In this document: positions 1-9,786 of the stretch, piece by piece
How the letters are laid out: the number at the start of each line of letters is the position of its first letter
Numbering within the stretch: the first letter of the stretch is position 1
Source: an uncultured Alphaproteobacteria bacterium
Lineage (GTDB): Bacteria; Pseudomonadota; Alphaproteobacteria; RUG11792
Length of the DNA: 38,233 bases
NCBI GenBank assembly: GCA_947367345.1
Contig: CANBDL010000005.1
Coordinates: 1-38,233, forward strand
Reading direction: 5' to 3'
Position numbers and translations under genes: made by a program
Notes under the pieces: generated by a model
What the model saw: the letters and a program-made list of their open reading frames with translations, nothing else
Databases searched by the model: none
What the model was told of the DNA's origin: nothing

Positions 1-394
1 ATATTGTACTAGATACTAAATTCATGATATCATTTAAATTGGATGATATAGCTGTTTTGTTATATCATCCAGGCTAACTAGTGAAGTACTTAGACATCTC
101 ATTACACAACATGCTTCACTGTTAGCTGTTGTATTACTTGTATACTAACATGTTTGCAGTTATTATAGATTAATTACTGTACTCATCGTTGCATAATACG
201 CAATCCACAATAATATTTTTATATTGGATCTATAAATCAAACAACATGTCTCACAGATCTAGCTACTCAATACATCTCTTCTTGAACTGTAAAACAGTAG
301 CAATCTATTGATTTAATCTTTGAATGCTGCATTAACAATCATACAATGCAGACTACCACGATAACATTAAATTCAAGAATCACAAAATAAAAAC
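1..394. other. Left-edge non-coding stretch
   Basis: No gene, tRNA or convincing ORF is visible here. The only clear structure is the perfect 10-bp inverted repeat listed separately at 41-70. The end of the minus-strand infA-tRNA-Lys-tRNA-Glu group is marked by a terminator at 395-420, so this stretch lies beyond that transcription unit. Confidence 0.5.
41..70. repeat. Perfect 10-bp inverted repeat (hairpin)
   Basis: GGATGATATA at 41-50 is the exact reverse complement of TATATCATCC at 61-70, with a 10-nt loop between them. No T-run follows on either strand, so it does not look like an intrinsic terminator. Its role is unknown; it could be the 3' end of an upstream transcript outside the window. 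Confidence 0.5.
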
Positions 395-420
395 GCTTTT
401 ATAGCAAAAAAAATAAAAGC
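395..420 (-). terminator. Rho-independent terminator after tRNA-Glu
   Basis: Read on the minus strand, GCTTTTAT (420-413) pairs perfectly with ATAAAAGC (402-395) around a T-rich loop and is followed by GTTTTTATTTT. It lies 11 nt beyond the encoded CCA of tRNA-Glu and fits the end of the infA-tRNA-Lys-tRNA-Glu group. Confidence 0.7.
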
Positions 421-431
421 AATAATCATAA

Positions 432-507
432 TGGCGTCTCCTAGGGGAGTCGAACCCCTGTTGCCGCCGTGAAAGGGCGGTGTCCTAGGCCACTAGACGA
501 AGGAGAC
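432..507 (-). tRNA. tRNA-Glu (anticodon TTC)
   Basis: The minus strand folds into a full cloverleaf. The acceptor stem is GTCTCCT/AGGAGAC, the anticodon loop CTTTCAC holds TTC, and the T arm carries GGTTCGACTCC. The discriminator is G (435) and the CCA end is encoded in the DNA (434-432). It lies 55 bp downstream of tRNA-Lys on the same strand and shares its terminator. Confidence 0.97.
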
Positions 508-562
508 GAGCAAAAAATTCCAGATACATTTTAATCTTAGAAATATTGATAGTACAAAAACA

Positions 563-638
563 TGGTGGGCTTGACAGGAATCGAACCTGTGACACCCTGA
601 TTAAAAGTCAGGTGCTCTACCAACTGAGCTACAAGCCC
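563..638 (-). tRNA. tRNA-Lys (anticodon TTT)
   Basis: The minus strand begins GGGCTTGTAGCTCAG. It has an anticodon arm CCTGA-CTTTTAA-TCAGG with TTT at the anticodon, and a T arm with GGTTCGATTCC. The acceptor stem GGGCTTG/CAAGCCC is perfect, the discriminator is A, and CCA is encoded (565-563). A good sigma-70 promoter lies just upstream at 661-689. Confidence 0.97.
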
Positions 639-660
639 GCACGAGTACGACTACACATTG

Positions 661-689
661 ATTTTAGCCAATTTTACATATTTTTTCAA
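661..689 (-). promoter_or_regulatory. Promoter for tRNA-Lys/tRNA-Glu
   Basis: On the minus strand, TTGAAA (689-684) is separated by exactly 17 bp from TAAAAT (666-661). The predicted start is about 15 nt before the mature tRNA-Lys. It lies between the infA stop and tRNA-Lys, so the tRNAs need not depend on infA transcription. Confidence 0.6.
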
Positions 690-724
690 GTATTTATAAA
701 AAAATATTTTACATAATTCTCTTA

Positions 725-943
725 TCACTTAGACCTGAATATAATACGCCCTTTGGAAAGATCGTATGGAGTCATCTCAACAGTCACTTCATCCCCAACA
801 ATAATTCTAATGCGATTCTGCTTCATCCTGCCAGATGTATGAGCTAGAATAGTATGTCCGTTCTCAAGAACAACTCTATACATTGCATTTGGTAAAACTT
901 CTTTTACAGAACCAGTAAACTCAACTAACTCTTCCTTAGCCAT
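725..943 (-). CDS. infA: Translation initiation factor IF-1
   Basis: This is the 72-residue IF-1, a single S1/OB-fold protein that binds the ribosomal A site during initiation with IF-2 and IF-3. The sequence starts [20 protein letters not shown] and carries the family core [17 protein letters not shown] and [15 protein letters not shown]. The frame extends 12 codons upstream to 979, but the ATG at 943 gives the normal family N-terminus and length, so it is preferred. No strong Shine-Dalgarno precedes it. It is followed on the same strand by tRNA-Lys and tRNA-Glu and diverges from rpsO. Confidence 0.96.
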   Translation of the reverse strand: MAKEELVEFTGSVKEVLPNAMYRVVLENGHTILAHTSGRMKQNRIRIIVGDEVTVEMTPYDLSKGRIIFRSK

Positions 944-1127
944 AAATATAACACATACCACAGACGAACATAGATACATTATATAACAAGTTGTCAGTAT
1001 TTTTGTAATTATCTTGCACTACCGCTCTCATTACAACAAAATCTCTTGTAATTTCGTGACAAATTCTTTTGAGATTCACATGTAACAAGAGTTGCGGCAA
1101 AGACATGCATACATCCGTCCTAAATTA

Positions 1128-1136
1128 TGTTATAAT
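1128..1136 (+). promoter_or_regulatory. Extended -10 promoter for rpsO
   Basis: TG-T-TATAAT is a perfect extended -10 with no clear -35 at 17 bp. It would start transcription near 1143, leaving a leader of about 55 nt before rpsO. In other bacteria the rpsO leader carries the S15 autoregulatory site; no specific fold is claimed here. Confidence 0.55.
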
Positions 1137-1198
1137 TAATATACGATAGTCGGGTACTGGACGACATCCTTGTTCTTGACGTTTTTTGGAGATTTACG

Positions 1199-1468
1199 AT
1201 GTCGATTACAAAAGAAGTAAAGCAAGAAATAATTAAAAAGTTTGCCTTGAAAGATGGCGATGTTGGCTCACCTGAAGTTCAGATAGCTATTCTTACGGAG
1301 AGAATAAAAAACATTACAGCTCATCTAAAAAATCACAAACATGACAACCACACCAAATACGGTCTTATGGGCCTCATAAACAGAAGGCGTAAATTGCTTG
1401 ATTACCTGGATTCTAGGGAGCACGAAAGATATTCAATAATAATAAAGAAGCTGTCACTCAGGAGATAG
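1199..1468 (+). CDS. rpsO: 30S ribosomal protein S15
   Basis: This 89-residue protein has the full S15 pattern: the segment [18 protein letters not shown], then [18 protein letters not shown] and a basic RRRKLLDYL segment. S15 binds 16S rRNA early in 30S assembly and helps form bridge B4 to the 50S subunit. The ATG follows GGAG with good spacing. In many bacteria rpsO is followed directly by pnp; here pnp is about 25 kb away on the other strand, so that linkage is broken. Confidence 0.97.
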   Translation: MSITKEVKQEIIKKFALKDGDVGSPEVQIAILTERIKNITAHLKNHKHDNHTKYGLMGLINRRRKLLDYLDSREHERYSIIIKKLSLRR

Positions 1469-1862
1469 CATCATAGGATGGCTGACCCATCGTTGGCCTC
1501 CGCATCTTTTTATTTTTGCACCTCAATCACAATTGTGTCTTTGGATCTGAACGATATCTGTAATTCAGACTGCAATTAATCCGTAACAAACACACCATAA
1601 CACAAACACAACAATCGCAAATATAAGAATATTGATTCCCAACAATTAATGAAGTATTTAAAATCTATTTTACAAAAACGACAACAATGACATTATAATA
1701 GGCCTTGTAAACTTGTTGCGTAGAGGTGCTGGGCTGAGAATAACACATCTCCATGTTTAAACGCATACAACGCAATAATCCCACGTATACGAATACGCAA
1801 AATCATTATAAATATCAATTTAGTCTTTTAAAAACAAAGATTTAAACGAATAAAATCTTGAA
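1469..1862. other. Intergenic stretch between rpsO and rpsA
   Basis: No gene is recognised. A T-rich run at 1507-1518 with a weak GATGG/CCATC hairpin just upstream may end rpsO transcription. A short string near 1725-1740 resembles part of a THI box but lacks the rest of that riboswitch. The rpsA terminator lies at the right end (1863-1900). Confidence 0.4.
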
Positions 1863-1900
1863 AAACTTCACGTGGCTCACAGGGTAGCCACGCAAAGTTT
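1863..1900 (-). terminator. Rho-independent terminator of rpsA
   Basis: On the minus strand AAACTT-TG-CGTGGCT pairs with AGCCACG-TG-AAGTTT around an 8-nt loop, with one small internal loop. It is followed by a short T-run. The 7-bp inner and 6-bp outer stems are exact. It starts 28 nt past the rpsA stop codon. Confidence 0.75.
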
Positions 1901-1927
1901 CAGCAGAGAATTATTTCTTGTGCGCCA

Positions 1928-3622
1928 TTAATTCTTAATCTCGTCAGGCAAAACGTCTCCTAGGCTGGAAACTCCGTCAGACTGATCTCCTGAGAATTTT
2001 TTGATTGCTTCTTTTTCGTTCATAATCTCCATAGCCCTTATCGACAAGGCAACCTTATGAGTTCTCTCGTCTATAAATGTAATCATGGCCTGAAGCTTGT
2101 CTCCAACATGAAACTTATCAGTACGTTGGCTAAGCTTATCCATTGACAATTCAGCCTTCCTGATAAATCCTGTTAGACCGTTAAACAATTCCATGACAAG
2201 CCCAGAGAACTGCACTTCCTTTACAGTACAATCTACAATATCACCCTTGTTAATCTCCGATAAAGCTTTCTCGAAAGGGTCCTCGGTGAGCTGCTTGATC
2301 CCAAGGCTGATCCTCTCTTTTTCTGGGCTAACATCCAAAACGACAACATCTATCTCGTCTCCGCTCTTAAATCTTTCATCAAGATTATCGATGATACGCC
2401 TATCCCATGATATATCCGAGATATGAACCATTCCATCCAACTGATCCGTGATTCCGACGAAAACACCAAATTCTGTAGAATTTTTTACAACACCCTTGAG
2501 CCTCGTGCCAGCTGGATTTTCATCAGCAAATTGTTGCCATGGATTTGGTTGACATTTTTTTATACTAAGGCCAATACGATTCTTTTCTTCACTGATCTCT
2601 ATAATGCAAACGTCAACTTCATCTCCTATATTTACGACTTTAGATGGATTGGCGTTTCTTCTGACCCAACTCATCTCTGAAATATGAACCATCCCCTCAA
2701 CATCACCTTCTATTTCAACAAATGCCCCGTAATCTGACATTCCAACAACTTTACCCTTGTACGGCTTGCCAAATTCATACTTTGCGGCTATCTTCTCGAA
2801 AGGAGATTCGATTAGCTGCCTCATTCCAAGAGACAGTCTCCCAGACTCAGCACCAAACTTGATAACCTGCACCTTCACAACATCGCCTACACTAATCACA
2901 TCCTGAGGATTGTTGATTCTTTTCCATGATATGTCTGTGATATGCAAAAGCCCGTCTATACCACCTATGTCAACGAAAGCGCCGTAATCTGTAATATTTT
3001 TGACGGTACCCTCTATTACGTCACCAACCTTCAGTGTTTTTAAGATTTCCTTTCTCTTGGTTTCTCTTATTGCCTCAATTGCGGCTCTCCTTGAAACAAC
3101 AATATTATTTCTCTGCTTGTCCATATTGAGAATCTTGAACTTATGCGGTATTCCAAGCAGAGGCGTTATATCTTTTACAGCCCTTAGATCAACCTGGCTT
3201 CCGGGCAAGAAGGCGTTGGTACCATTTATATCAACACTAAATCCACCTTTTGTTCTTCCGGTAATGACCCCCTCAACCATCTCATTTGATTCCATCTTCT
3301 TCACAAGATTATTCCAGTCCATCTCTTTTTTTGCTTTCTCAATACTAAGTATTGGCGCACCATTACGGTCTTCACTCTTCTCAATATAAACTTCTATTTT
3401 GTCACCAATCGATACAGTATCAGTCTGATTTAGATGCTTTATATCGTCCAAAAATAAACGCCCTTCGGACTTAAGGCCAACGTCTATAATTGCCTTATCA
3501 TTATTGATACCAACAACTGTACCAGTTACTACTGTACCCTCAATGTTATTGCAATTATTTAAAGACTCCTCGAACATCGAGGCAAAAGAAAAACCGTTCT
3601 TATCATTCATAAGACTACTCAT
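1928..3622 (-). CDS. rpsA: 30S ribosomal protein S1
   Basis: S1 binds mRNA and helps load it on the 30S subunit. The 564-residue length is close to the usual six-domain S1. Six S1/OB repeats can be followed at roughly residues 30-95, 110-175, 195-270, 283-355, 370-445 and 455-530. The middle ones carry the typical ITDYGAFVDIGGIDGLLH, MSDYGAFVEIEGDVEGMVH and STEFGVFVGITDQLDGMVH strings. Domain 1 is diverged, as is normal. The frame opens at GTG (3628); ATG at 3622 is preferred and ATG at 3610 is also possible, because no ribosome site decides. A promoter lies at 3662-3691 and a terminator at 1863-1900, so it appears to be monocistronic. Confidence 0.95.
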   Translation of the reverse strand: MSSLMNDKNGFSFASMFEESLNNCNNIEGTVVTGTVVGINNDKAIIDVGLKSEGRLFLDDIKHLNQTDTVSIGDKIEVYIEKSEDRNGAPILSIEKAKKEMDWNNLVKKMESNEMVEGVITGRTKGGFSVDINGTNAFLPGSQVDLRAVKDITPLLGIPHKFKILNMDKQRNNIVVSRRAAIEAIRETKRKEILKTLKVGDVIEGTVKNITDYGAFVDIGGIDGLLHITDISWKRINNPQDVISVGDVVKVQVIKFGAESGRLSLGMRQLIESPFEKIAAKYEFGKPYKGKVVGMSDYGAFVEIEGDVEGMVHISEMSWVRRNANPSKVVNIGDEVDVCIIEISEEKNRIGLSIKKCQPNPWQQFADENPAGTRLKGVVKNSTEFGVFVGITDQLDGMVHISDISWDRRIIDNLDERFKSGDEIDVVVLDVSPEKERISLGIKQLTEDPFEKALSEINKGDIVDCTVKEVQFSGLVMELFNGLTGFIRKAELSMDKLSQRTDKFHVGDKLQAMITFIDERTHKVALSIRAMEIMNEKEAIKKFSGDQSDGVSSLGDVLPDEIKN

Positions 3623-3661
3623 ACTCACAAAAGCGTGACAAAAAAACCATACTTATCCCAC

Positions 3662-3691
3662 ATTTTAACATATAACTACAAGTGCGGTCAA
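3662..3691 (-). promoter_or_regulatory. Promoter of rpsA
   Basis: On the minus strand TTGACC (3691-3686), an 18-bp spacer and TAAAAT (3667-3662) form a sigma-70 promoter, and the -10 is extended (TG-T-TAAAAT). The predicted start is about 30 nt before the rpsA start codon. Confidence 0.65.
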
Positions 3692-3898
3692 TTTTTGCAT
3701 CAAATTATTAGAATATAATGCAGGAGAGCTAAAATTTCAACATGACTGGGGATTTCTCAGAAAAACATATACACAATTAATACTAAACGCAACACCGACA
3801 CGACAATACATAATCAATAAAAAAAAAATATTAATGCTCAAAAATTCATGAGAAAATTGTGATAACATATCTACATTAATTTTCTTGTTTTACTTTCG

Positions 3899-4708
3899 AT
3901 GTATAATCTTCAGAAAGAGCAAATTATACTTGGAATCACACAAGGTATTTCCGAGCTTTTACCTATTAGCTCAAGTATGCATCTTACAATAATACCCAAA
4001 TTAGCTAAGTATATCCGTAATTCTTGCTGCGATTTTTCCGGATACGATAATATTTCTGCCAAAATTATGGCTCATCTTGGAAGTTTGCTGGTGTTTGTTA
4101 TATTTTTTCGCAAGATTTTATTTAGAGATACGTGCCTCCTCTTAACAAGGAACCACAAGTTCTTTAATACATTTGCTTTTTATTCTGCTATCGCTACTCT
4201 CTGTACATCCATCATGACGATAATATTTAAGAATAAGATATCGACATACTTAGATAAATACGACCAAACCAATGTCATGATAACTGCTAACATTATTTCC
4301 GGAATATTACTTTACCTTGCCGACAAGAAATGCCTACAAAAATCTAAACTCACAGCATCAAAATCATTCATAATCGGTGTTATACAGTTCCTTGCATCAA
4401 TATCTGGCGTCAGTAGACTTGGGATCACAATCACAGCATGCAGATTGATGAATATAAACCGCAATCAATCTGTATCATTTGCAATGTTTTGTGCTATTCC
4501 AGCAATATTCGGCGCAATTGTTTATGATCTTGCCGGACAAAAAATGAATTTCCATCTTTGGAAAGACATGTCTATACTTTTGTGCACAACTATAATATTT
4601 GGATTATCTTTTATAAAACTATGCAATTACTCTTTGGTAAGATTTGGATTTCTTTGGATAATGATATACAGAATATTTGCAAGCATTGTATTGCTGATGT
4701 GCAGGTGA
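3899..4708 (+). CDS. uppP: Undecaprenyl-diphosphatase (UppP/BacA)
   Basis: UppP is an integral membrane enzyme that dephosphorylates undecaprenyl pyrophosphate so the lipid carrier can be reused in wall synthesis. The first motif is clear: QGISELLPISSSMHL, residues 15-29, with Glu19 and His28. The second motif is SGVSRLGIT at 169-177, where Arg173 is kept but the usual Ser after it is Leu (family pattern PGxSRSGxT). At 269 residues it has the normal length and multiple hydrophobic segments. It is followed 1 nt later by the pseudouridine synthase gene, so the two are probably cotranscribed. With murG in this window it supports retention of lipid II synthesis. Confidence 0.9.
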   Translation: MYNLQKEQIILGITQGISELLPISSSMHLTIIPKLAKYIRNSCCDFSGYDNISAKIMAHLGSLLVFVIFFRKILFRDTCLLLTRNHKFFNTFAFYSAIATLCTSIMTIIFKNKISTYLDKYDQTNVMITANIISGILLYLADKKCLQKSKLTASKSFIIGVIQFLASISGVSRLGITITACRLMNINRNQSVSFAMFCAIPAIFGAIVYDLAGQKMNFHLWKDMSILLCTTIIFGLSFIKLCNYSLVRFGFLWIMIYRIFASIVLLMCR

Positions 4709-4709
4709 C

Positions 4710-5804
4710 ATGATGCACAACCGTATAATTCACATAGAACAAGATCATATAGGATCCAGATATGACTACACAATATCGCATTTAATTCCGGACATATCAA
4801 GAACCAGGGTTCAAAGCCTTATGGACGATGGCTGTGTACTATCTGACGGCGTAGCAATAACATGTGGATCAAAAAAAATCAAAAGGCAATGCGTAATAAC
4901 AATAATAGAAAAATCAAGTAATAACGACAATATTATCAAAATAACATCTCCAAAACCAGAAAATATTGCAATTGAAGTAATATACGAAGACAAATATATA
5001 GCAATCATTGACAAGCCAGCTGGCATTGTATGTCATCCTGCGCCAGGAAACTACGAAGGAACTCTACTGAATGCAATCATTTATAGATTTGGCACAGAAG
5101 GCATTGGGCCTCAATGCAGATATGGCATGGTACATCGCCTTGATAAAGATACGAGCGGCCTAATGTTAATTGCAAAAAACACAAACTCTCATTATGCATT
5201 CTCAAAGATGTTTCTGCCGTTTGAGGACAAAGCAATAACACGCAAATATATTTGTTTTTGCAACAATACACCAGATCCAAAACAAGGTACGATAGATAAC
5301 CTCATAACAAGAGACCCTAGAAACAGACAAAGATATACTGTACTAGGCGACGAAACCAATAATGTTGGAATTAAAAATATCACAACTAGCCACATGGATA
5401 TGATAAGAAACAAAAGATTTTTTAAAGACAACAAAAACTCTGATTGTATCGCAGACATAAATCATTCTGGCGCCAGAAGAGCTATTACACACTACAAAAC
5501 AATTGCAAGCCATTGTTATTCAGCACACAAAACAATATCAATGCTGGAATGCGAACTCAAAACCGGAAGAACGCACCAGATAAGAGTTCACATGAAGCAT
5601 ATAGGATGCCATATACTTGGTGACAAGGTCTACGGCGTTGGCAATAATAGAAATATGCCAAGCTGGATTGATTGCATAGAAAGACAAGCTCTTCATGCAT
5701 ACCATATGGAATTCACACACCCGTTTCTTGGCAAGCATATGGAATTTAAATCCAAAATACCAGACGACTTGGCATCAATAGAAAAAATATTTCAAGCTAC
5801 TTGA
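4710..5804 (+). CDS. RluA-family 23S rRNA pseudouridine synthase (RluC/RluD type)
   Basis: This family isomerises specific uridines in 23S rRNA. The N-terminal 70 residues look like an S4 RNA-binding domain. The catalytic motif HRLDKDTSGLMLIAK starts at residue 142, with the nucleophile Asp145. The closing block ELKTGRTHQIRVHMKHIGCH and the later LHAYHMEFTHP are typical. Against the usual family layout there is an extra polar stretch of about 40 residues around 205-250, between the TIDNLITRD-like block and the AITHYKTI block. The start ATG (4710) is 1 nt after the uppP stop; a second ATG at 4713 is equally possible. Whether it modifies RluC or RluD sites cannot be decided here. Confidence 0.88.
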   Translation: MMHNRIIHIEQDHIGSRYDYTISHLIPDISRTRVQSLMDDGCVLSDGVAITCGSKKIKRQCVITIIEKSSNNDNIIKITSPKPENIAIEVIYEDKYIAIIDKPAGIVCHPAPGNYEGTLLNAIIYRFGTEGIGPQCRYGMVHRLDKDTSGLMLIAKNTNSHYAFSKMFLPFEDKAITRKYICFCNNTPDPKQGTIDNLITRDPRNRQRYTVLGDETNNVGIKNITTSHMDMIRNKRFFKDNKNSDCIADINHSGARRAITHYKTIASHCYSAHKTISMLECELKTGRTHQIRVHMKHIGCHILGDKVYGVGNNRNMPSWIDCIERQALHAYHMEFTHPFLGKHMEFKSKIPDDLASIEKIFQAT

Positions 5805-5830
5805 TTTGTGTTGATAAGTAATGTTAGAAT
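5801..5830 (+). promoter_or_regulatory. Promoter of tRNA-Asp
   Basis: TTGATT (5801-5806), an 18-bp spacer and TAGAAT (5825-5830), with TG at 5822-5823 making an extended -10. It overlaps the last codons of the pseudouridine synthase gene and would start transcription a few bases before the tRNA. Confidence 0.5.
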
Positions 5831-5843
5831 TTCATGGTAGGTC

Positions 5844-5920
5844 GGGGGAGTAGCTCAGCTGGTTAGAGCGCCTGCCTGTCACGCAGGAGGTCGCGGGTTC
5901 GAGTCCCGTCTCTCCCGCCA
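5844..5920 (+). tRNA. tRNA-Asp (anticodon GTC)
   Basis: A full cloverleaf is present. The acceptor is GGGGGAG/CTCTCCC with one G-U pair. The D arm is TAGCTCAGCTGGTTAGAGC. The anticodon arm CCTGC-CTGTCAC-GCAGG carries GTC, and the T arm contains GGTTCGAGTCC. The discriminator is G and CCA is encoded (5918-5920). Confidence 0.97.
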
Positions 5921-6105
5921 CACTTCTTAATTTTCACATGCCAACTCGTTTTAAATTCTTTTGATTCTATTTTTTCGCAGTCTGTGCTATTATTTGGCTC
6001 AATTTATGTTCATAATATTTTTGAAATACTTGTGTAGACATATTCAATATATCAATTTACACAACCTAGAGCATTAATCTAATGCAATCACAAGACTAAC
6101 ATATT

Positions 6106-6135
6106 TTAGCACTCTCGCTCGTTTTGTGCTAAAAT
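6106..6135 (+). promoter_or_regulatory. CIRCE operator overlapping the groESL -10
   Basis: TTAGCACTC (6106-6114), a 9-bp spacer and TTGTGCTAA (6124-6132) form a CIRCE element, the HrcA repressor site. The left arm matches the consensus 9/9 and the right arm 7/9. The symmetry extends to a 12-bp inverted repeat, ATATTTTAGCAC (6101-6112) with GTGCTAAAATAT (6126-6137). The right arm contains TG-C-TAAAAT (6127-6135), which reads as an extended -10, so a bound repressor would cover the promoter. It lies 33 nt before the groES start. Confidence 0.85.
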
Positions 6136-6164
6136 ATCTCTGTAGATGCTTTTTGAGGAAAATC

Positions 6165-6464
6165 ATGGAGATGAAAAACTTTAAACCATTGCAAGATCGC
6201 GTATTGATCGAGCGCATAGAACAAGATAACAAAACATCTGGAGGCATTATAATACCGGATACAGCAAAAGAAAAGCCATCAGAGGGTGTAGTTGTAGCAG
6301 TAGGAGAAGGATGTCGCTGCAGCAAGACAGGTGAACTGTGCCCAATGCAACTCAAGGCCGGAGACAAGGTACTATTCGGCAAGTGGTCTGGTAATGAGGT
6401 CAAGATCGATGGCAAAGACTATGTCATCATGAAGGAATCAGACGTAATGGGCGTCTTTTGTTAA
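6165..6464 (+). CDS. groES: Co-chaperonin GroES
   Basis: GroES is the 10-kDa lid of the GroEL chamber. The 99-residue sequence has the family core [17 protein letters not shown], then the mobile loop around [18 protein letters not shown], and ends with [19 protein letters not shown] 6165 sits behind GAGGA (6155-6159); ATG 6171 is an alternative. The frame extends upstream to a GTG inside the CIRCE operator, which is not a plausible start. Three Cys residues lie in the roof region ([10 protein letters not shown]), which is mildly unusual. groEL follows after 21 nt in one operon. Confidence 0.96.
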   Translation: MEMKNFKPLQDRVLIERIEQDNKTSGGIIIPDTAKEKPSEGVVVAVGEGCRCSKTGELCPMQLKAGDKVLFGKWSGNEVKIDGKDYVIMKESDVMGVFC

Positions 6465-8126
<1,662 letters not shown>

Positions 8127-8145
8127 TTCTGTTTTTTATACACAT

Positions 8146-8180
8146 GTGCCGTGCCATTTGGCATGGTGCTTGTTTTGTCT
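8146..8180 (+). terminator. Probable terminator of groESL
   Basis: GTGCCGTGCC (8146-8155) pairs with GGCATGGTGC (8160-8169) around ATTT, with three G-U pairs. The stem can extend outward through ACA/TGT and is followed by TTGTTTTGT. It lies 19 nt after the groEL stop. Confidence 0.6.
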
Positions 8181-8321
8181 GTATAGATTGTTTTTTAGCA
8201 AATAGATTCACGGTTATTTGGAATATTATTCTTAATCCTATTTCACCGAGATTATATATTTACTGTGTAAATTAATTTTGTTATTAGTTATAGAAGATAT
8301 TAAAGCTAATTGCTAAAATAT

Positions 8322-8350
8322 TGTACCGCATATAATGTTATATTTGTACA
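8322..8350 (-). terminator. Possible weak terminator after Rpn nuclease 1
   Basis: On the minus strand TGTAC (8350-8346) pairs with GTACA (8326-8322), enclosing an AT-rich palindrome (ATATAA-CA-TTATAT). It is followed by ATATTTT. The AT-only inner stem makes this a weak call. Confidence 0.3.
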
Positions 8351-8359
8351 GATATACTT

Positions 8360-9310
8360 CTATTTTTCTTGGTCTGTTGTTGCCTCGATATCGTTCATAA
8401 TCATTTCAATCTCTTTGGCATCTAGTCCAGTTGAATTACATACGATATTTATGTCAATACCAGCTTTGAGTAGATTTAGAGCTGTTTCAATTGCTTTCTG
8501 TTTTGCTCCTTCAGCCATTCCTTGTTGCAAACCTTCTTGCAAACCCTGTTGCAGTCCTTTCTCCATTCCATCCCTATAGTGCTCAGTATTTGATGCGTTG
8601 ATTGCGGCTATTTCTCTGAGGCGATAGTTATAGTATGACCTTGTTTCGTCATCGTGTGTAAGGTATTCGAGCTCATCGAGTGCGTCTTGTATTTCCTCCG
8701 AGTCGCTATATACTGATGATATGTTGTTAGGGTCTTTTATGAATGCCATCCATGCATCAAACATTTCCCCCACGATTTGTTTTTGTTCTTTATTTATCTT
8801 GGCTAGCTCTATGATGAAGAGTCTGTAGTTGTCTGATGCGACCTCAACAGGATCTACTCCGTTTGCCTCAAACATTAATTTCGTTTCATGCATGCAGCCT
8901 TTTCTGTTGGTTGCGTTCTGCTCCACAAACCATATTACTATCCGCTTCGGTATCTTGTCGTATGCCTCTCCTTCTTTGATTGTCTCGTCTCGCATAAGTA
9001 CAGCCTGGTTGAATTCGGACCTTGAGAATATGTCTTTCGTATGGACACATTGCATTTCTACATTTATTCTGGTACCGTCATCAGTTGTTGCATTGATATC
9101 TAATCTGATTGATTTTCCATCATACTGAGTCTTTTTGTATTCGTTTGGATCTATCGTTACATCCTGTATGTGCGGCTTTCCGTTGAGTATTGCATTAAGC
9201 AGAGATATTAGCCTATGTTTTTTGTCGTTTGAACCAAAGAGCCTGCAGAATATGTAGTCGTTTGTTGGCGACATGAGGTTTTTGTATTTTGTATGCGTAT
9301 TGTGTGTCAT
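8360..9310 (-). CDS. Rpn-family PD-(D/E)XK nuclease / putative transposase (copy 1)
   Basis: This belongs to the Rpn (recombination-promoting nuclease, formerly transposase_31 / PDDEXK_2) family. The N-terminus has the family opening SPTNDYIFCRLFGSNDKKHR and then SLLNAIL. The nuclease core shows Asp71 (RLDINATT) and Glu85-x-Gln87 (VEMQ), the usual PD-(D/E)XK variant with Gln for Lys. The C-terminus (about 250-270) has the GMEKGLQQGLQEGLQQGMAE-type glycine-spaced helical tail found in this family, then a short helical domain. Start is ATG 9310; ATG 9274 is an alternative. The 316-residue length is normal. No terminal inverted repeats or target duplications were seen, so it is listed as a gene and not an insertion sequence. 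A second, diverged copy lies at 20666. Confidence 0.88.
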   Translation of the reverse strand: MTHNTHTKYKNLMSPTNDYIFCRLFGSNDKKHRLISLLNAILNGKPHIQDVTIDPNEYKKTQYDGKSIRLDINATTDDGTRINVEMQCVHTKDIFSRSEFNQAVLMRDETIKEGEAYDKIPKRIVIWFVEQNATNRKGCMHETKLMFEANGVDPVEVASDNYRLFIIELAKINKEQKQIVGEMFDAWMAFIKDPNNISSVYSDSEEIQDALDELEYLTHDDETRSYYNYRLREIAAINASNTEHYRDGMEKGLQQGLQEGLQQGMAEGAKQKAIETALNLLKAGIDINIVCNSTGLDAKEIEMIMNDIEATTDQEK

Positions 9311-9786
9311 GAAGCGATGAGTAATTATAAGCCATATGTATAAGATATTTTACCATATTTATGTAGTTGCTATTGTTGGTTACATAAATAGAGAGACAGA
9401 TGAATTTAAATGTATTCTGCAACATCAGAGGCATACTTGCGACATGTGTGGAATGTATAAATCGCTTCTCCATATATTCATCTTGTTGAATCGCTTTAAT
9501 AAAATAAAAACACTTATTAGTAGTCAAGATACCATAAGTAAATCACTACTTGTTGTGCGTATGATATTCGCTAATCAACAAACAGGATAATCAAACATGT
9601 TATCTAACACTGTGATACGCTTCTGCAACAAATAATATTACAAGTCACTCTACGTTATTATTGAAGATCTAATCCCCAGATATTAATCCAATACTTCTAA
9701 ATGTATTATATAAGATAATTATCTGCAAACCTTAGCAATGCGCCACACACTGAAATTCTCGATGATACTTACATTAATACAAACAA
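9311..9786. other. Intergenic stretch upstream of Rpn nuclease 1
   Basis: About 476 bp with no recognisable gene. Short ORFs exist on both strands but look like random AT-rich sequence. On the minus strand, candidate -10 boxes TATAAT and TG-G-TAAAAT within about 50 bp of 9310 could serve the Rpn gene. No RNA gene or repeat was recognised. Confidence 0.4.

Noticed and set aside
3-77. Open frame running in from the left edge, ending at a TAA near 75
   Set aside because: Only about 24 codons, overlaps the 41-70 inverted repeat, and shows no recognisable protein sequence.
1725-1740. GGTGCTGGGCTGAGAA resembles the start of a TPP (THI-box) riboswitch
   Set aside because: The downstream GAACCTGAT...AGCGTAGGGA half is absent and no thiamine gene follows on either side.
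8360-9310. Calling the Rpn gene a transposon or insertion sequence
   Set aside because: No terminal inverted repeats or target-site duplications were seen around either Rpn gene; many family members are stand-alone nucleases.
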